In this document: piece by piece, positions 37,301 through 45,703 of the stretch
Layout of the letters: the number at the start of each line of letters is the position of its first letter
Numbering within the stretch: the stretch's first letter is position 1
Source of the DNA: Lysinibacillus sp. 2017
GTDB taxonomy: Bacteria > Bacillota > Bacilli > Bacillales_A > Planococcaceae
Direction of reading: 5' to 3'
Length of the DNA: 64,000 nucleotides
NCBI RefSeq assembly: GCF_003073375.1
Contig: NZ_CP029002.1
Coordinates: forward strand, 2,156,001 to 2,220,000
Made by a program: the position numbers and the translations under genes
Notes under the pieces: generated by a model
Told to the model about the DNA's origin: nothing
Database searches by the model: none
What the model saw: the letters and a program-made list of their open reading frames with translations, nothing else

Positions 37301-40139
37301 TATTGTCCTTGTCCATATCCAGCATTAACGTATTTTTTCGTTTTTCTTCGTTACGCATGATATTGATATCGACCAAAGCACTTGCCTTAAAGCCCGTCCC
37401 TTCATAACCAATTACACTATTATTTAAATACCACAATTTTTTAGGTGCGGCATACTTGCTAACTACCGCTTTCGTTTCATCACTTACCGTAAATCCATGT
37501 CGGGCGAAATAACTGCTTAAATCTTGCTGTAATACTTCTGAAGATAATTCAATTAAATATTTTTGCTTGGACAAATCTCCGTTTGTAAGCGATAGGTTTC
37601 TTTCTCTATAGAGCTTATTTAATTCTGCCCAGTAGCCAGGGTGTGCTAATTCAAGCTGCCAAAACGCCCCGAGTCCTCCGAAATAACCTGTATTTTCTCT
37701 TGAAACTTTATTTTCCTCAATTAAATAGCCATACATTGTTTCATACGGAATGCGCGTATCGATTGAATGATAATCCACTGACATCCCCATCGATACCATG
37801 TTATTTGTAACTTCGCCATATTCTCGTACACCAACAGCCATGCGATGTCCTATTTCGTGGGTTAACCCCCACCCAGGGTATGTTTTACTAAAATCATTAA
37901 ACATTAAAGGAACAGTACCTCTTTGAATACCTGTATGATTTCCTGCGGCGTACATTGCGCCATATGGTTGCATTAAACGAATATTTTCTCGAATCAATTT
38001 TGAATCATGTATTTCGCTGCTGCCATCTAATCCAGAGAATTCGAATAATTTATTTATCCACACATCATAACCATTTACTGTACCCATTGGATCATTATTT
38101 TTTGTAATATATGCGTCATATGCTTGTGAAGCTGTACCTGTGAAAATAATACGGTCACTCACGATTTCAACTACATCGATTAATTCGCGGTCTAACACAT
38201 CCGGATGTTCTGCATTATCTGCATTTAAACGGTTATGATAGTCTGTTAAAAATACTTTAAATGCTTGTGGATCTGTACCTTTTTTGAAAATCGGGAATCT
38301 TTCTCCCCCTTCAAATCTAATAACGGGAGCTTTCTTTTGCTGTTCAGATGTGTACGGATTGACGATATAGATGGGTCCGCCTTGCGTCACATTTCCTGTG
38401 TAAATTTTTGGAACTGTAAATTCGTTTTTACCTTGCTTTAAACTAATCGTGTTTGTCCACGCATTCCAGCTACCTTCCTGTTGTGTGAAGACTAGTTGTG
38501 GTAATGGCCCACCAGCATCTGCATCTACATATACCGTAATCTTCTCACCAGCTCTTGCTACAATTCCAGTTGGCTGGTTATTTGTTCCATATGACATTTT
38601 CAGCTTTTGTTGCGCATGACTAACCATATTCCCGTGCTGTTCGGCTTCAATAATTCTTCCTTCGGTAACAAGCTCACCTTTTACAATCTGTTTCGCTAGC
38701 TCAATGGCCTCTTTATACGTTTCATATAAAGGATGCGACTTAACTTCTGCTTCTAGCGCATTGATTTTATCCAATGTATCGTATGTTGATACGACCTTAC
38801 TCATTGTAGTATCTGTAAAGAGACGGTTCATCTTATCTTGGATCTCATCTTCTTTGTAGAATGCTAATTCAGATAATGTTGCCCAGTTTTGATTGGACTT
38901 TTTAAATACAAACTTCACACGCTTAAATGTTGTCGGTTCGAATTTAGCTTCCACTAATCCGGCTACCATTGTTTGCTTACCAGTTGCTACTAGCTGATAT
39001 GTATCTCCTTGTGATGTTTGAGAAGCGTAGATTTCAAACTCTTCTGCAAACCCTTTACGGTCAGATGCTCTTGCTCCAAACATCACACGATCTAATGTAA
39101 CGGCTTCTTTGAATGCTACTTCCACTTCATTTGAAAAACTAGCACTATTCGCTTTGTTTGTTTCCCAATATGTATCTAATTTGCCGTCAACGGCGTTTTC
39201 GATAACAGCACTGCTATAGTGACCTGCATTGTTATGTATACTTTTGATATTGTCATAGTCCATTCTAAATTGCTCAGCATACTGTGCATTTGCATAATGA
39301 CTAAATGTGTTCGTTACCGCTGTAGTTGCTTCTATGTTTTGCTGATTTACTAATGCTTTAGCATTTTCGATATCCTCTTTAAATTGTTCATATAGAGGAT
39401 GTGCTTTCACATTATTTTCAAGCTTATTTAATGCTTCTAGCGAATTAAAATCATCGGATATTTTACTTTTTGTGCTATCCGTAAATAAATTAGCCATTTG
39501 ATCCGTTACTAAATCTTCTTTATAAAAACTAAATTCACCCGCACTTGCCCAGTTCTGATTGGCTTTTTTAAATACAAATTTAAGTCGCTTAAACTCTTTA
39601 CGGTTAAATTTAATTTCAATGACATCTCCAACAGAGCCTTTATATTCACCTTCCGTTACTAAAGTAAAATCATCGCTTCCATCTGTAGTAGAACCATATA
39701 CTTCAAATTCCTGAGCATAGCCTTTACCACCTGGACGCGCTGCATAAACGATGCGATTTAAATCCGTTAATTCATTGAAAGTAAACACCACTTCATTTGT
39801 AAACGTGTCACTATTAGGTTTTCCTGTCTCCCAGTGGGTAGTTAAATTTTCATCGATTGCATATTTAAGATACGACTTAGAATACACCCCACCATTGTTT
39901 TCGATCGATTTAATATTCGTATTATCCATTTTGAAAACTTCATTGTATGCACTTAAAATGTCTTTCCCTTGCAAACTAAATTTACTCACGAAAGCTTTAG
40001 ATGATGTGTTGACCTGCTCTTCGATTGCTAGATTCACTACATTTTGACCTGGTACCTCTTCAGCCAACACATTAAATGGAACACTCACAATGTTAATAGC
40101 CATAGCTGCTGCTGTTGCAATTGACAATACTTTTTTCAA
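34362..40139 (-). CDS. Giant secreted M60-type metalloprotease with carbohydrate-binding modules
   Basis: The 1925-residue secreted protein has a signal peptide (about 1-26), two discoidin/F5-8-type domains (about 70-215 and 290-430), and an M60/enhancin-like peptidase domain (about 600-890) with HEIGH at 761-765 and a downstream Glu. A fibronectin-like domain follows, then Ig-like DUF5011-type domains alternating with three NPCBM domains (about 1083-1220, 1310-1447, 1537-1676, each with KGIGAH or KGIGTH). A FIVAR-type helical repeat (about 1690-1750) and a short leucine-rich segment complete it. M60 proteases cleave glycosylated proteins such as mucins; the modules would bind glycans. No sortase signal or SLH is seen, so it is probably released. 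The start is TTG, 9 nt after AGGAGG. Confidence 0.88.
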   Translation of the reverse strand: MKKVLSIATAAAMAINIVSVPFNVLAEEVPGQNVVNLAIEEQVNTSSKAFVSKFSLQGKDILSAYNEVFKMDNTNIKSIENNGGVYSKSYLKYAIDENLTTHWETGKPNSDTFTNEVVFTFNELTDLNRIVYAARPGGKGYAQEFEVYGSTTDGSDDFTLVTEGEYKGSVGDVIEIKFNRKEFKRLKFVFKKANQNWASAGEFSFYKEDLVTDQMANLFTDSTKSKISDDFNSLEALNKLENNVKAHPLYEQFKEDIENAKALVNQQNIEATTAVTNTFSHYANAQYAEQFRMDYDNIKSIHNNAGHYSSAVIENAVDGKLDTYWETNKANSASFSNEVEVAFKEAVTLDRVMFGARASDRKGFAEEFEIYASQTSQGDTYQLVATGKQTMVAGLVEAKFEPTTFKRVKFVFKKSNQNWATLSELAFYKEDEIQDKMNRLFTDTTMSKVVSTYDTLDKINALEAEVKSHPLYETYKEAIELAKQIVKGELVTEGRIIEAEQHGNMVSHAQQKLKMSYGTNNQPTGIVARAGEKITVYVDADAGGPLPQLVFTQQEGSWNAWTNTISLKQGKNEFTVPKIYTGNVTQGGPIYIVNPYTSEQQKKAPVIRFEGGERFPIFKKGTDPQAFKVFLTDYHNRLNADNAEHPDVLDRELIDVVEIVSDRIIFTGTASQAYDAYITKNNDPMGTVNGYDVWINKLFEFSGLDGSSEIHDSKLIRENIRLMQPYGAMYAAGNHTGIQRGTVPLMFNDFSKTYPGWGLTHEIGHRMAVGVREYGEVTNNMVSMGMSVDYHSIDTRIPYETMYGYLIEENKVSRENTGYFGGLGAFWQLELAHPGYWAELNKLYRERNLSLTNGDLSKQKYLIELSSEVLQQDLSSYFARHGFTVSDETKAVVSKYAAPKKLWYLNNSVIGYEGTGFKASALVDINIMRNEEKRKNTLMLDMDKDNTNALLGYEIIRNGKVIGFTSTATFVDQNVDVNENYTYEVIAYDKKLNSLKRVGVKAFQPALSIENQLTLKLQQEFDPMDYVKAVDYQGTDITQDVTVTSNVDTNKKGTYKIVYTINHNGSTETKTTEVTVVSDFEYASDISPVTAKIAWGGYQKDKSPSGGIIGLMRQGLETTYAKGIGAHAASEVVFNIEDKGFDFFESYIGIDQAMKGSKSSATFEVWVDGEKQYVSDVVESSTESNFVKVPVTGAKEVKLITTDAGINGNAADHTVWADAKFTKNESKPVLTVAEDFAMVKLNSDFDLLKGVNAFDAEDGDLLSAVKVTVNGYTPNKSGLYQVDYAVTDNDGNTVTTSKEVYVYSDTTFATDIDWKSATTAWNKVNKDKASAGDIIKLLVNGETKEFEKGIGTHANSEIVYDLEGENFDYFETFVGIERSIAENATSSVTFKVLADGQEVYNSGVMKYNTEAKFVRIPVKGVKELKLIANDGGYNGSDHAAFADAKFYFSNGLPELSIPQSVATKVGEPINVNVAYTAVDAEDGDLTSQVNVTGIDKVNFNKPGKYEITYTVIDHDGNTVTKTRTIAVVNMGDYNYLSDFDWSSTQNSYAAPIKDKAISNNRLKLTNDNGSEVVYEKGIGAHSNSTIVYDLTDKDAAYFTSFVGVDRQMYNSVGSVVFQVYVDGVKQFDSGLMASKAAHKFVEVNLAGAKELKLVVTDGGNGNGSDHATWGDAKLHFANANRVYTDDLASSIEIAQAEDLESYTEASVEALQNAITNANAVLADINASQTEVDEALTALNAAKLGLVAIDFNQVIAISDAALSNAIKTTLGINGDITLGDMQNLTTLTSESQGIRSLEGLQYAKNLETLTISANEITDFSTLKGLRKLMTLNANPQFVEMGEMKGSVIEIENIVRGIDGLKVKPVSVVFSNTIIQESKEVDVKGLDEHPELFTIDLTNEEKGLYWLGLSYKIEESTVMLRYLINNK

Positions 40140-40417
40140 AATACATTACCTCCTGTTGAATGATATTTAAATTTAAGAAGTCACAAAATAGAAGTTGCTC
40201 AATTACCTGAACCTCTATTTTGAAGCGTAATTATAAATATACAAATAAATGAATAGTTCAAAAATATACTATATATAGAAAAATATTAAATTCAACATAT
40301 TTCTACGTAAAAAATCCATTAAATAGTAATAAAGGTCAATAAGATATAAGTTACCAATATTTTAAAATGACTTTGTACCTTTTTTTGAAACTTGTCGTTT
40401 TGTACTTTTAAACTATA

Positions 40418-40455
40418 AAAAGGTTGCACGGTATATTATTACCGTACAACCTTTT
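40418..40455. terminator. Hairpin terminator upstream of the protease gene
   Basis: AAAAGGTTG-C-ACGGTA pairs with TACCGT-A-CAACCTTTT, one mismatch in 16 bp. On the minus strand it would end transcripts entering from the accessory region toward the protease gene. Confidence 0.65.
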
Positions 40456-40493
40456 CGAACTCTTATTCTTCTATTTTCGTAGCTTTCTGGTGT

Positions 40494-40590
40494 ATTCCTA
40501 AACTTTCATTTAGGAAAATCGCGATCCTAAGCAGCCCTCCCCATTTAATAAAATGGCGGATCGATTCCCTAACTTTTATTTGAAACTATT
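40494..40590. repeat. Mosaic palindromic repeat, copy R0
   Basis: It contains TTCCTAAACTTTCATTTAGG (40495-40514), the palindrome CCATTTAATAAAATGG (40541-40556) and TTCCCTAACTTTTATTTG (40566-40583). It lies at the 3' end of the GNAT remnant, whose stop codon falls inside it. Confidence 0.6.
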
Positions 40591-40978
40591 ATACTTTTGC
40601 TAAAACCTGTACTTTTTCCTAAGTATCCTAAATTTTTATAAAAGTTATGTGCAGCGATTCGTTCTTCTCTATTCCCACTGTTTAATGTAATTGCTACACA
40701 ATGGTTCTTTTTTGCCCAGTCCTCAACTGCTAACATAAGACTTTGTCCAATATTTTTCCTTCGATAGTTTCATGAACTACTAGTGCTAAAACTCTTACAT
40801 ACGGCCCATCAAATTCATATGCAGTTTGCTTACACATTCCTACAAAACCGACTAACTCACCGTTTATTTCGGCAACGAATGTTTCATAATCCGGCAAACC
40901 TAAAATTTTATTAAATCTTTCTTGAATAATAATACCTTTGGGCCTAATGCCATTATTACAAAGAGCTACGTTTATCCT
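40569..40978 (-). pseudogene. GNAT N-acetyltransferase remnant
   Basis: Translation of the minus strand gives a GNAT domain in two frames. VALCNNGIRPKGIIIQERFN through FVAEINGELVGFVG and RVLALVVHE is in one frame. It continues after a one-base shift near 40770 as YRRKNIGQSLMLAVEDWAKK and AHNFYKNLGY, the acetyl-CoA-binding loop and last strand. The first residues and start codon are missing: the N-terminus is cut where an 18-bp inverted repeat (40960-41004) begins. It is inactive in this form. Confidence 0.75.
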
Positions 40979-41007
40979 TCATATTGGGATAAGTGTAGCT
41001 CTTTTTG
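40960..41007. repeat. 18-bp near-perfect inverted repeat
   Basis: The arms AAAGAGCTACGTTTATCC and GGATAAGTGTAGCTCTTT match at 16 of 18 positions around a 9-nt loop, followed by T residues on the plus strand. It is terminator-like and interrupts the 5' end of the GNAT remnant. Confidence 0.65.
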
Positions 41008-41130
41008 TCAAAGATTCATAAAACTTAATTGAAATAAAAAACGTCTCCAAATATTTTATATTTTTAGCCGAAGTAGAATAGAACTAGAAAAATAAATGAC
41101 GTATTACAACACAAAATTAACTTGTATACT

Positions 41131-41427
41131 TTATAAATCTTCTAATACTTTTTTAGGTAAAATCTTTGACCAAATAGTAACAATGAGCCACAATCCAAAA
41201 GCTAAAATAATTAAGAAAATAAATGTTTCAATTAACCCATTTAATTCAAACGTTTTAATTGCTGTCAGAAGCTTTGAAGCAGTCCAAAAAATTATGAATA
41301 AAGACATTACATATATTAGGGATGTATAAATTTTTTCACCAAAAGAAAGTTTAGCGAATAGTTCCTTTTTTTGTTTAATTCGCCATATTATTAATACAAT
41401 AACAAGCATTAAAACGATTGACGTCAT
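41131..41427 (-). CDS. Small membrane protein, three helices
   Basis: The 98-residue protein has three hydrophobic helices separated by basic loops. I do not recognise the family. AGGAGG precedes the ATG by 6 nt. It lies 35 nt after the 116-residue membrane protein gene in the same direction, so a GNAT plus two membrane proteins operon is likely. Confidence 0.62.
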   Translation of the reverse strand: MTSIVLMLVIVLIIWRIKQKKELFAKLSFGEKIYTSLIYVMSLFIIFWTASKLLTAIKTFELNGLIETFIFLIILAFGLWLIVTIWSKILPKKVLEDL

Positions 41428-41462
41428 AAGATACCTCCTACTTTTTAAAACCGATAGTTCTT

Positions 41463-41813
41463 CTAGGTAACCATAAATCCATAAGCTGCTATTCCTAAGA
41501 CCCCTAATAAAATAAGTACAGCACTTTTTATAAAATTAGTTTTTCCTTTTTTCCAGTTTACAATACTAGTAGTAAACCAACTAGTAAATACCATAGTTAC
41601 ACCAATATGCTGAAGCAATCCAATCGCTAGGATAATTCCAGAAAGTGATAGCAAAAAGCCTATAATTAGCAATCCCACACATAAAAATGTTAACGGACTT
41701 TTAAACTCAGTTTTAAGCTTCTGTCGTTCTTCCTTATCCATTTTAAAATATGTATTTGTAACAAGGATAATCGGTATAACCCATAATAAGATAACAAATA
41801 AAACCTGTATCAT
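41463..41813 (-). CDS. Membrane protein downstream of GNAT
   Basis: The 116-residue protein has about four hydrophobic helices and a conserved basic loop (KMDKEERQKLKTEF). The start overlaps the stop of the acetyltransferase gene by 4 nt (ATGA), which implies coupled translation. No family is recognised. Confidence 0.65.
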   Translation of the reverse strand: MIQVLFVILLWVIPIILVTNTYFKMDKEERQKLKTEFKSPLTFLCVGLLIIGFLLSLSGIILAIGLLQHIGVTMVFTSWFTTSIVNWKKGKTNFIKSAVLILLGVLGIAAYGFMVT

Positions 41814-42349
41814 TTCGCATCCCCTAATCTATTGCACAAGGATTCTGTTATTTTTCTATCTAACTTTTTAATCGCCAACATCGAATTATCCTGAATGATG
41901 CCAGTATCTACAAAACCAAATGATGCGTATAATGTTTTAGCTATGACATTACTTGTATGATAAAAGAGGGTTACAAATTCTGCTTCCCCATCTGGCATGT
42001 TTTCAATATCCGCCAACATTTTTTCAAAAGCAAGTTTGCCAAATCCTTTTCCTTGGTAAATTTTATCAATCATATTATGCCAAATGAAATAACTCTTCTT
42101 ACCATAGAAAACTTCATTTTCAAATGACTCATGATCCATCGTATCGTAAATATACATCAAAAATCCAACCATAATATCATCAGCATAAATGGCTAGTGGA
42201 GTCGCTGGTATACCGTCTGCGTTCAACATATGAGCGTCTGCAAAGCTTCTGAGGTTAGTAGTTTCTATAAAGTCTTTCTGGTTTTCCCCAACTTCAAGTA
42301 CTATTACTTCATCTATGTTATCCCCAGTTATCTTTCGTAATTCAATCAT
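41810..42349 (-). CDS. GNAT acetyltransferase, BltD/PaiA-like
   Basis: The 179-residue acetyltransferase begins MIELRKITGDNIDEVIVLEV. It has the acetyl-CoA loop IYQGKGFGKLAFEKML and a closing KTLYASFGFVDTG. The overall pattern resembles bacillar GNATs acting on polyamines or other small amines; the substrate is not established. The ATG at 42349 follows GAGGAG by about 9 nt; the upstream in-frame start would lack such a site. First gene of a three-gene unit. Confidence 0.8.
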   Translation of the reverse strand: MIELRKITGDNIDEVIVLEVGENQKDFIETTNLRSFADAHMLNADGIPATPLAIYADDIMVGFLMYIYDTMDHESFENEVFYGKKSYFIWHNMIDKIYQGKGFGKLAFEKMLADIENMPDGEAEFVTLFYHTSNVIAKTLYASFGFVDTGIIQDNSMLAIKKLDRKITESLCNRLGDAK

Positions 42350-42620
42350 TTTTTTATCTCCTCTCCTAAGACAAACCACTTCCACACAAAATATTCACCA
42401 ATGCTAACTCTTTTTCATCTGCAATAAATTTCTATGTAACCAAATCCACTTTTCATCTCACACCTAAATATTAACATAAATATCCATTTTTAAATTAAAA
42501 TCATTTGAGAAAATGGCCCTATTACAGAAAGACACCTACATTATTCAAGAGACTATTGATGGCTTTTTTAGTGGCTCAAACATTCATTAGGAACGTTATT
42601 TCGGTTACTCCTGCTTTAAA

Positions 42621-42655
42621 ATTGCAATATATATGTTGCTTAATTGCAATATATA
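42621..42655 (+). promoter_or_regulatory. Direct repeats in front of the XRE gene
   Basis: ATTGCAATATATA occurs at 42621-42633 and 42643-42655, with a further ATTACAATT just downstream. Spaced by two helical turns, they are candidate operators for the XRE regulator. The rest of 42350-42620 shows only a short piece of the mosaic repeat near 42585-42600. Confidence 0.5.
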
Positions 42656-42707
42656 CATTACAATTAACCTGATTGTAATACCGAATATGAATTAGGAGAG
42701 AAAATGA

Positions 42708-42905
42708 ATGAAAAATAAAGTTAAGTCACGACGTTCAGTTTTGCATATAACACAGGATGAACTTGCTAAACAGACGGGCGTCACGCGTCAAACCATTGGA
42801 TTAATAGAAAATAACAAATTTAATCCTTCACTAACACTATGTATTGCAATCGCTAAAGCGTTAAATCAAACACTAAATGACTTATTTTGGGAGGAAGAAT
42901 TATGA
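42708..42905 (+). CDS. XRE-family helix-turn-helix regulator
   Basis: The 65-residue protein is almost entirely one helix-turn-helix (ITQDELAKQTGVTRQTIGLI, NKFNPSLTLCIAIAKAL) of the YgzD/YozG type. Its TGA stop overlaps the ATG of the next gene (ATGA), so both are coupled. Such pairs of a tiny XRE protein and a membrane protein are common in bacilli, where the regulator controls its own operon. Confidence 0.85.
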   Translation: MKNKVKSRRSVLHITQDELAKQTGVTRQTIGLIENNKFNPSLTLCIAIAKALNQTLNDLFWEEEL

Positions 42906-43369
42906 AGAATTCAGTAATTTTCTTTTTTTTACCGTCAGATGAGTATAAGCAAAATAAAATCAAAGACTTTTTCAGTGAAGCTTTACTGCTATTAATTTTA
43001 ATCAATGTACTTTATTTCATTTCAGCGAAATTTTATAATGAAGTTCAAATAAGCAATCCACTATTTGCTTTTATAAATATCTTAATCCCTATAATCTATA
43101 TTTTAATGCGTTACATTTTATCAGGCATTGAATATACATCAATCTTCACAAGTACAGATTACTCAAAGGCAAACAAACGTTTAATAAAAAATGCAATTAA
43201 GTTTTTCGTTGTATTTGCAGCAATAACATTAATTATCAAGGGTCTACCATCTACTTCTAAAGAGACTATTGAATTATTTGGAATTGCTATAATCTCTGCA
43301 ATTATACTTTTTTCCATAAATTGGTTATCCCTAAAATTATCTTATAAGAAGAATAAAAATATTGGGTAA
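42902..43369 (+). CDS. Four-helix membrane protein coupled to XRE regulator
   Basis: The 155-residue protein has about four membrane helices and a basic C-terminus. The start at 42902 overlaps the regulator stop and is preferred over an in-frame GTG at 42887. It resembles DUF3278/DUF2178-like partners of XRE regulators, but I cannot assign the family firmly. Confidence 0.65.
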   Translation: MKNSVIFFFLPSDEYKQNKIKDFFSEALLLLILINVLYFISAKFYNEVQISNPLFAFINILIPIIYILMRYILSGIEYTSIFTSTDYSKANKRLIKNAIKFFVVFAAITLIIKGLPSTSKETIELFGIAIISAIILFSINWLSLKLSYKKNKNIG

Positions 43370-43580
43370 ACCAGATATTATTCTTTTCAATTCCAAGCAC
43401 CGCCGCATTTCGATTCATCTACATTCTTAGCGTTTTAAATCCGCATTTTTCTGAAACTACTCTCAATATAATTATCCTTTCTACTGCTTTCTTCATTATG
43501 ATGCAGGAAAGTAGTAGTAAAGCACAATCTTTGACTTTTAAATCCGATAAAATTACTCTTGTTTAGAAGGAGTGAACAAT

Positions 43581-44675
43581 ATGACAACTTATTTAACACC
43601 ATTTACTTTTAAAAACGGCGTCACAATTCGTAATCGTTACATGATGGCGCCAATGACAACATACTCAGCAAATGCTGATGATACCGTATCAGATGCGGAG
43701 ATTACATATTACCGTGAACGCTCATATGGCGTCGGTGCGGTGATTACAGCATGTGCTTACGTAATTCCTAATGGGAAAGCCTTCCCAGGTCAAATCTCGG
43801 CGCATAGCGATGAATACATTCCAAGCTTAAAACGTATTGCAGATGCAATTCACGATGGTGGTGCAAAAGCAATTTTACAAATACAGCATGGCGGACGCCA
43901 AGTAGGACGTAACCTTGTACCAAATGGTGATATCGTAAGTGCAAGTGACACGACAGCAGCAGATGGCGGTGTGGCTCGTGCTTTAACGGTAGAAGAAATT
44001 GAGGAAATCGTAATAGCCTTTGGTGAAACGACACGTCGCGCAATTGAAGCAGGATTTGACGGTGTTGAAATTCACGGTGCCAATACGTATTTATTACAAC
44101 AATTCTTCTCAGGCTTTACAAATAAACGTACAGACCGTTACGGTGGCTCTGTTGAAAAACGTATGACCTTCTTATTAGAAATTATCGATCGTGTAAACCG
44201 TGCAAAAGCGCAATATGCTGATGACCAATTTATCGTTGGTTATCGTTTTAGCCCCGAAGAGCCTGAGGAAGATGGGATCACTCTAGATGAAACGGTTCAA
44301 CTTGTAGATCGTTTAGCAGATGAAAAGCTCGATTACTTACACATTTCATTAGGTGATTTCCGTGCAGAAGCGCGTCGATATAGCGGTGAAAAAGAAAACC
44401 GTATTAAAATTTTAAACCGCGTCATTAAGGGTCGTGTACCGCTTATCGGCGTTGGTTCGATTTTTTCACCAGAAGATGCGAAAGAAGCGATGGCAACAGG
44501 CGCTGATTTACTTGCACTTGGTCGTGAGCTATTAATTGAACCACACTGGGTAGAAAAAGTAGCAGCTGGTGAACCAGTTATTACTGAAATGGATATGAGT
44601 CGTGATAATAACATTCCAGAGCCGCTAATGATCAGAATGAAACGTAATGTTGGTTGGGTGCCAGGCGTAAAATAG
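43581..44675 (+). CDS. OYE-family NADH:flavin oxidoreductase (YqiG-like)
   Basis: The 364-residue TIM-barrel flavoprotein of the old yellow enzyme family starts with a typical PFTFKNGVTIRNRYMMAPMTTY. It contains the active-site region QIQHGGRQ and the FMN/substrate segment GANTYLLQQFFSGFTNKRTD, and ends near the phosphate-binding GVGSIFSPEDA. It would reduce activated alkenes with NAD(P)H; the physiological substrate is unknown. AGAAGGAG precedes the ATG at 43581; the upstream GTG lies inside that site. It is monocistronic. Confidence 0.88.
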   Translation: MTTYLTPFTFKNGVTIRNRYMMAPMTTYSANADDTVSDAEITYYRERSYGVGAVITACAYVIPNGKAFPGQISAHSDEYIPSLKRIADAIHDGGAKAILQIQHGGRQVGRNLVPNGDIVSASDTTAADGGVARALTVEEIEEIVIAFGETTRRAIEAGFDGVEIHGANTYLLQQFFSGFTNKRTDRYGGSVEKRMTFLLEIIDRVNRAKAQYADDQFIVGYRFSPEEPEEDGITLDETVQLVDRLADEKLDYLHISLGDFRAEARRYSGEKENRIKILNRVIKGRVPLIGVGSIFSPEDAKEAMATGADLLALGRELLIEPHWVEKVAAGEPVITEMDMSRDNNIPEPLMIRMKRNVGWVPGVK

Positions 44676-44741
44676 TAAAAAAAGACCCGCTATGACGGAC
44701 CGACCTAAGTTTAATTAGAGGTAAGAAAAGTTTAATCATCG

Positions 44742-44791
44742 AAACAGATAGAACAAGTATTATTTATTGATACCGTTCTATCTGTTTTTTT
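44742..44791 (+). terminator. Terminator of the OYE gene
   Basis: A 13-bp stem AAACAGATAGAAC/GTTCTATCTGTTT runs into seven T residues. Confidence 0.85.
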
Positions 44792-44970
44792 ATTTTTCTT
44801 TTCCACGAAGAATGGCCTGAAATAATAATTTTTTTACCATTATTCATAAAATTTTTACTTTATTTATCTTTTATTGAAAATAATATGCTATTGTTCATTT
44901 TAAGTTTATATTCATCTACTATACTGTGAACTAGATGCACCAATTCAAACAAAACGGAGGTACATACACG

Positions 44971-45099
44971 AACAAACTATTACATCGATTTCGGACTGGA
45001 TTTCGACTTAGCGAGGGATGTGATCACGATAACGGCTATATTGCTGTTAAAAGTAAAGCCAATTTTGGTGCAAATTTTACAATCAAACTTCTTTTATAG
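44971..45099 (+). pseudogene. Histidine-kinase C-terminal remnant
   Basis: A 42-codon open stretch reads ...GFRLSEGCDHDNGYIAVKSK then ANFGANFTIKLLL and a TAG stop. This matches the end of a sensor-kinase ATPase domain (usual form GxGLxIC...NGYIxVKSKxxxGTxFTIxLP). No start or upstream kinase domain is present, so it is a fragment. It sits between the OYE terminator and the next gene; nothing else is visible in 44792-45159. Confidence 0.5.
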
Positions 45100-45159
45100 G
45101 GGTTTGTCTGTTCTATCTGATGTAGAACGTATTCATACACAATCTAAGGGGGATTAATA

Positions 45160-45552
45160 ATGGAACAAAAATGGAGTATTCGTTTAATTCGCTTCGCGGC
45201 GATTTTCGGTTTAATTGGTACATTTTTAGGTTCAAAAATGGCAGGCAATATGGATTATTCACTGCGCCCTATTCACGCTCACATACTACTTGTTGGCTGG
45301 TTATCAGTTTTTGCATGGGGGATTTTCTATAAGATGTACCGTGTAAAATATAAAAAGTTAGTAACGGTACACGGGATTTTAGCGATGACCGGCGCATTCG
45401 GCTTAACGTTTGGTATGTGGATGTACAACATAAATCCATTTAACTTAAACGAAACTTTCGTCATGATACTATTCATCGTTGGCGGAACACTTTTATTACT
45501 CGCATTTTTACTGTTTGTTTTAATCACGTTTTTTGTTGAGAGAGAGGATTAA
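45160..45552 (+). CDS. Four-helix membrane protein with HxH helix
   Basis: The 130-residue protein has four membrane helices. The second begins IHAHILLVGWLSVFAWG, similar to the helix of heme-copper oxidase subunit I that carries a heme-ligand His. It is far too short for an oxidase, so it may be a small relative or heme-binding protein. GGGG lies near the start. A strong terminator follows. Confidence 0.65.
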   Translation: MEQKWSIRLIRFAAIFGLIGTFLGSKMAGNMDYSLRPIHAHILLVGWLSVFAWGIFYKMYRVKYKKLVTVHGILAMTGAFGLTFGMWMYNINPFNLNETFVMILFIVGGTLLLLAFLLFVLITFFVERED

Positions 45553-45643
45553 TCCGTTATAGTAAATGCGAGTCAAGAAGCTTAGAGAAGCTAATTAAAA
45601 AGATAAGCTGAGTAAATGATTTCATCTAAATAAAGCGATTATA

Positions 45644-45692
45644 AAACCACCTAGAACGTTGTCATATCAACATTCTAGGTGGTTATTTTTTT
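45644..45692. terminator. Shared terminator
   Basis: A 17-bp stem with one mismatch (AACCACCTAGAA.../...TTCTAGGTGGTT) is followed by a run of T residues on the plus strand, between convergent genes. Confidence 0.85.
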
Positions 45693-45703
45693 ACTGCATT
45701 TAG

